DNA of 7,754 bases, from assembly GCA_028707745.1 (NCBI GenBank), contig JAQWAJ010000066.1:1-7754 (forward strand). The letters are read 5' to 3'. The number at the start of each line of letters is the position of its first letter. Position 1 is the stretch's first letter. The notes below the pieces were generated by a model, which saw nothing but the letters and a program-made list of their open reading frames with translations, searched no databases and was not told the DNA's origin. Below are positions 4,751 through 7,754 of this stretch, one piece after another. A program made the position numbers and the translations under genes. The stretch is from Bacteroidales bacterium (GTDB lineage: Bacteria > Bacteroidota > Bacteroidia > Bacteroidales > UBA12481).

Positions 4751-6505
4751 ATGAAAGGTTTCTTCAAGTACTTTCTGGCCTCCTTGCTGGCCGTTTGTGT
4801 TGCAGCAGTTGTTCTGACCCTGATCGGTCTCGGTAGTATCACGGCGCTGGTCTCCTCAAAACCTGAGGAAGTGAAACTAAAACCGAAAACGATCCTGGTG
4901 GTCGACCTGAAACAGAACGTCACCGAGCGCACCATCAACGACCCTCTGAAATCCATCAACTATCAGGCCATGAACTTCGAAACGAGCATCGGGATTTACG
5001 ATATCGTGCATAACCTCGAAAAGGCATCGAAGGATCCGAATATCGAAGGAGTCTATGTTAAAACCGGCACAACCGGACCGGGCATCGCCTCTCTGGATGA
5101 GATTCGCGAGGCGCTTGCTGAATTTAAAAAATCAGGAAAATTTGTTTATACCTATTCCGAGATGTTCTCTCAGGGAAGCTATTACCTGGCTTCGGTATCG
5201 GATGCCGTATATATGAATCCGGAAGGTTTGCTCGAATTCAGGGGACTCCGGTCGGATGTGATATTTTTTAAAAACGCCCTCGAAAAGATCGGTATCGACG
5301 TGCAAGTCATCCGCGAAGGACGATACAAATCGGCCGTTGAGCCGTTCCTCAATGAATCCATGAGCGATTACAGCAAAGAGCAGACCATGGCTTATCTGCA
5401 GGCGGTATGGACCCGCATGCTTGCCGGGATCAGTGAAACCCGTCATGTATCAGTGGATGAGCTCAACCGCCTGGCCGACGGATGGATAACCCGTACCCCT
5501 GATGCCGCGCTGAAAGCCCGCCTGGTCGACAGCCTGATGTATGAAGATCAGGTCACGAGCATCCTTCGGAAGAAAACCGGACAGGGCGAAAGTGAAAAAC
5601 TAAGGTCGATTTCCATCCAGAATTATACCCGGGCCGGTGCGATCACCGAGGAGTACACTCCCGACCGTATTGCTATCATTTACGGAACCGGATCGATCAG
5701 CATGGAAGCCACCGGAAGTCAAAGCATCGGTGCCGACCTGGGCGAATCATTTGCCAAAGCCCGTAAAGACAGTAAAATTAAAGCCATCGTCTTCAGAATC
5801 AATTCCGGAGGAGGTGATGCACTGGCTTCCGAAATCATCCGCCACGAGGTGGAACTTGCCTCCGCAGTAAAACCAGTCGTCATATCGATGGGGAACATGG
5901 CTGCCTCAGGAGGTTATTGGATCGCCACCCCGGGAACTAAAATTGTAGCCGGATATACCAGCCTGACCGGCTCAATCGGGGCATTCGGACTGATTCCAAA
6001 CATGCAGAAACTGCTGACCGACAAGATCGGCTTATCGTTTGACGGAGTCGAAACCAACAAGCTGGCCGGCGCCGGATCCATTTACCGGCCGATGACAGAA
6101 GTTGAAAAGGCTGTTTTCGATGATCAGCTGGGCCAGACCTACAATCATTTTCTAGAACACGTTTCAAAAACGCGTAAAATGACCACACAGGAGGTCGATA
6201 ATATCGGGCAGGGACGTATCTGGGCTGGAATAACTGCCAAAGAAAATGGACTCGTCGATGAGATCGGCGGCCTTCATCAAGCCATCGCGCTCGCCGCTTC
6301 TGAAGCAGGAATCAAAACCTGGCGCATCCGTGAACTCCCGGCACTGAAAAGTCCGCTCGATGCCCTTCTGGCACAGTTTACAGGAAGTACATCACCTGCC
6401 GAAACTTTCCTGGCACGCGAAGTTCCTGCAATCCGCGATATCAAGGAGATCCTGACCGGAGGAAGAATCCAGGCACGGATACCTTTCAGAATTGACATTT
6501 ATTAG
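4751..6505 (+). CDS. sppA: Signal peptide peptidase SppA, 67-kDa type
   Basis: SppA is a membrane-bound serine protease that degrades cleaved signal peptides. At 584 aa this is the long, two-domain type. A hydrophobic N-terminal segment (about 5-34) should anchor it in the inner membrane, with the tandem ClpP-like domains outside the cytoplasm. The N-terminal domain carries the likely general-base Lys193 in GRYKSAVEPF (190-199). The C-terminal domain carries the likely nucleophile Ser386 in MAASGGYW (383-390), followed by SLTGSIGAFG (404-413). These match the Lys-Ser dyad split between the two halves of the E. coli enzyme. The NSPGG segment that precedes the nucleophile in many relatives reads NSGGGD here (351-356), so the Pro is replaced by Gly. 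The gene starts the operon and is separated from lpxK by 12 bp. Confidence 0.95.
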   Translation: MKGFFKYFLASLLAVCVAAVVLTLIGLGSITALVSSKPEEVKLKPKTILVVDLKQNVTERTINDPLKSINYQAMNFETSIGIYDIVHNLEKASKDPNIEGVYVKTGTTGPGIASLDEIREALAEFKKSGKFVYTYSEMFSQGSYYLASVSDAVYMNPEGLLEFRGLRSDVIFFKNALEKIGIDVQVIREGRYKSAVEPFLNESMSDYSKEQTMAYLQAVWTRMLAGISETRHVSVDELNRLADGWITRTPDAALKARLVDSLMYEDQVTSILRKKTGQGESEKLRSISIQNYTRAGAITEEYTPDRIAIIYGTGSISMEATGSQSIGADLGESFAKARKDSKIKAIVFRINSGGGDALASEIIRHEVELASAVKPVVISMGNMAASGGYWIATPGTKIVAGYTSLTGSIGAFGLIPNMQKLLTDKIGLSFDGVETNKLAGAGSIYRPMTEVEKAVFDDQLGQTYNHFLEHVSKTRKMTTQEVDNIGQGRIWAGITAKENGLVDEIGGLHQAIALAASEAGIKTWRIRELPALKSPLDALLAQFTGSTSPAETFLAREVPAIRDIKEILTGGRIQARIPFRIDIY

Positions 6506-6506
6506 C

Positions 6507-6512
6507 AGGAGG
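6507..6512 (+). promoter_or_regulatory. Strong Shine-Dalgarno site for lpxK
   Basis: AGGAGG, a full match to the Shine-Dalgarno core, lies 5 bases before the TTG start of lpxK and just after the sppA stop codon. Most genes in this window have no such site. It decides the start of lpxK, because there is no ATG before the Walker A motif. Confidence 0.8.
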
Positions 6513-6517
6513 CCCGG

Positions 6518-7492
6518 TTGATCAAGTCCATCCTTTCCTTCCTGCTGATCCCGTTTTCATGGGTGTACGGACTGGTCACCGGTCTGCGCAACCTGCTGTA
6601 TGACAAATCTTTATTTTCCTCTTATCATCCCGATATTCCGGTAATCGTAGTGGGCAACATGATTGCCGGCGGCACCGGAAAAACACCGGTCGTGGTGTGG
6701 ATCGCCCGCAGCCTGGCAGACAAATACCGGGTGGCCATCCTCAGCCGCGGCTATGGCCGGCACACCAAAGGATTCCAGCTTCTCGACCACCATTCCACTC
6801 CCGAAACCGTCGGAGATGAGCCGATGGAACAGCAATTCCTGTTACCTCACATGCTGATCGCGGTCGATGAGAACCGGAAACACGGCATCCAGATGCTGAC
6901 CTCCGGAAAATATGGAAAAATCGATCTTATCCTGATGGACGACGGGTTTCAGCACCGCCAGGTCACTCCTGGCTTCTGCCTGATACTCGATGATTACAAC
7001 CGTCCAATGCACCACGAAAGGCTCCTTCCGGCCGGTCTTCTTCGCGAACCCCTCCGTGGCCTCAAAAGAGCCAACCTGATCGTCACCACCAAAAAGAAAA
7101 TCTATTACGATGGCAGTCAGCTCGATACCAACAACATCCTGCTGGTGACGGGGATAGCCAATGCACAACCGCTCTGCGATGAAATTGTTAAAACCGCCCG
7201 TGTTTGCCGGCATCTGAAATTTCCCGATCACCACCGGTACACGCCGGCTGAAGCCGCAGACATCCGCGAACAATACGACATTCTTCGCCGCGAATGTGCA
7301 GCCGTTGAAAATACGGCACCACCAATCCTGCTTACCACCGGTAAGGATTATGTTAAACTGAACCGGTTATCTGAACTGGCCGACATCCCGATGCACCGGA
7401 TACCCTTCGGCCCGCCGGTCGATCCGGATGAAAAACAAGATATCCTCAATAAGATTCATCAATATGTGGAACAAACTTACCCAAACCGCTGA
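6518..7492 (+). CDS. lpxK: Tetraacyldisaccharide 4'-kinase
   Basis: LpxK phosphorylates the 4' position of the tetraacyldisaccharide-1-phosphate precursor of lipid A, on the cytoplasmic face of the inner membrane. The 324-aa product has a hydrophobic N-terminal helix (about 4-23), a Walker A motif in GNMIAGGTGKTP (46-57, Lys55), SRGYGR (76-81), GDEPM (99-103), a Walker B-like LILMDDGFQHR (137-147), and FPDHHRY (235-241). Work on Aquifex LpxK describes an Asp-His catalytic dyad; the conserved Asp and His motifs here fit that. The start is TTG. The N-terminus that follows aligns well in character and length with Bacteroidota relatives, and AGGAGG precedes it, so I accept it. The gene lies 12 bp after sppA and overlaps the next gene by 29 bp, indicating one operon with likely translational coupling. 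Confidence 0.96.
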   Translation: MIKSILSFLLIPFSWVYGLVTGLRNLLYDKSLFSSYHPDIPVIVVGNMIAGGTGKTPVVVWIARSLADKYRVAILSRGYGRHTKGFQLLDHHSTPETVGDEPMEQQFLLPHMLIAVDENRKHGIQMLTSGKYGKIDLILMDDGFQHRQVTPGFCLILDDYNRPMHHERLLPAGLLREPLRGLKRANLIVTTKKKIYYDGSQLDTNNILLVTGIANAQPLCDEIVKTARVCRHLKFPDHHRYTPAEAADIREQYDILRRECAAVENTAPPILLTTGKDYVKLNRLSELADIPMHRIPFGPPVDPDEKQDILNKIHQYVEQTYPNR

Positions 7493-7754
7493 GTTCCTGC
7501 TTAAAAAAACAGACATCCGGCCACTAACGGGAATCGTTCTGGGAACCGGACTGGGCAAACTGGTGGATGATATCCGGATCACCGATAAAATTCCCTATTC
7601 AGCGATTCCAAATTTCCCGGTTACCACCGTCGAAGGCCATCAGGGCAACCTGATTTTCGGGTATTTGGCCGGGAAACCAGTCGTGGCCATGCAGGGCCGG
7701 TTTCACTACTACGAGGGCTATTCGATGGTCGATACCGTTCTTCCCCTGCGTGCG
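7464..7754 (+). CDS. punA: Purine nucleoside phosphorylase (trimeric type), 5' part
   Basis: The first 97 codons of a purine nucleoside phosphorylase run off the right edge. The enzyme cleaves inosine or guanosine with phosphate to the free base and ribose-1-phosphate in purine salvage. Visible motifs are GIVLGTGLGKLVD (23-35) with the phosphate-binding GTGLG, IPNFPVTTVEGH (48-59), and AMQGRFHYYEGYSM (75-88). Thr28, His59, Arg79, His81, Tyr83 and Glu84 correspond, with a constant offset of five, to active-site residues Ser33, His64, Arg84, His86, Tyr88 and Glu89 that I recall for the bovine enzyme. The ATG lies inside lpxK, in the +1 frame, 29 bases before the end of its stop codon. The N-terminus matches family length, so the overlap is probably real. 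About two thirds of the protein is missing because the window ends. Confidence 0.94.
   Translation, partial: MWNKLTQTAEFLLKKTDIRPLTGIVLGTGLGKLVDDIRITDKIPYSAIPNFPVTTVEGHQGNLIFGYLAGKPVVAMQGRFHYYEGYSMVDTVLPLRA

Noticed and set aside
6842..7273. Minus-strand reading frame of 143 codons opposite lpxK
   Set aside because: lpxK motifs occupy this interval on the plus strand, and the antisense translation has no family features.

Overview
This window looks like ordinary core chromosome of a Bacteroidota bacterium, probably of Bacteroidales type. The evidence is: (i) protein signatures of that phylum in S20, Upp, LpxK and the purine nucleoside phosphorylase; (ii) exact matches to the Bacteroidota -7 promoter element TAnnTTTG upstream of three genes; (iii) mostly absent Shine-Dalgarno sequences; (iv) the sppA-lpxK-purine nucleoside phosphorylase order, which I recall from Bacteroides-type genomes; and (v) lpxK itself, which implies an outer membrane with lipid A. 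I cannot name a genus. Nothing suggests a plasmid, phage, insertion sequence or CRISPR array.

Layout. Bases 1-26 carry nothing I can assign. A tRNA-Glu(UUC) gene (27-98) is followed after 24 bp by rpsT (S20), which ends at a strong hairpin terminator. radC follows. A Bacteroidota-type promoter then drives a two-gene unit: a polysaccharide-deacetylase-like protein, whose real start is 1251 rather than the longer 1179 reading, and a FemAB/GNAT-like acyltransferase. upp (uracil salvage) comes next on the plus strand and overlaps tail-to-tail with folK (folate synthesis), the only minus-strand gene. folK and sppA diverge from a compact 72-bp region in which the two promoter elements form a perfect 9-bp inverted repeat. 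sppA, lpxK and the start of a purine nucleoside phosphorylase gene then run as a tightly packed operon off the right edge.

Functionally the window mixes translation (tRNA-Glu, S20), nucleobase salvage (upp, purine nucleoside phosphorylase), folate synthesis (folK) and envelope work (the deacetylase-like protein, SppA, LpxK). The deacetylase-like/acyltransferase pair is the least characterised part and the best candidate for unknown biology, but there is no sign of a defence, mobile or otherwise exotic system. No gene-free stretch exceeds 300 bases; the longest is 375-502, which holds the rpsT terminator.
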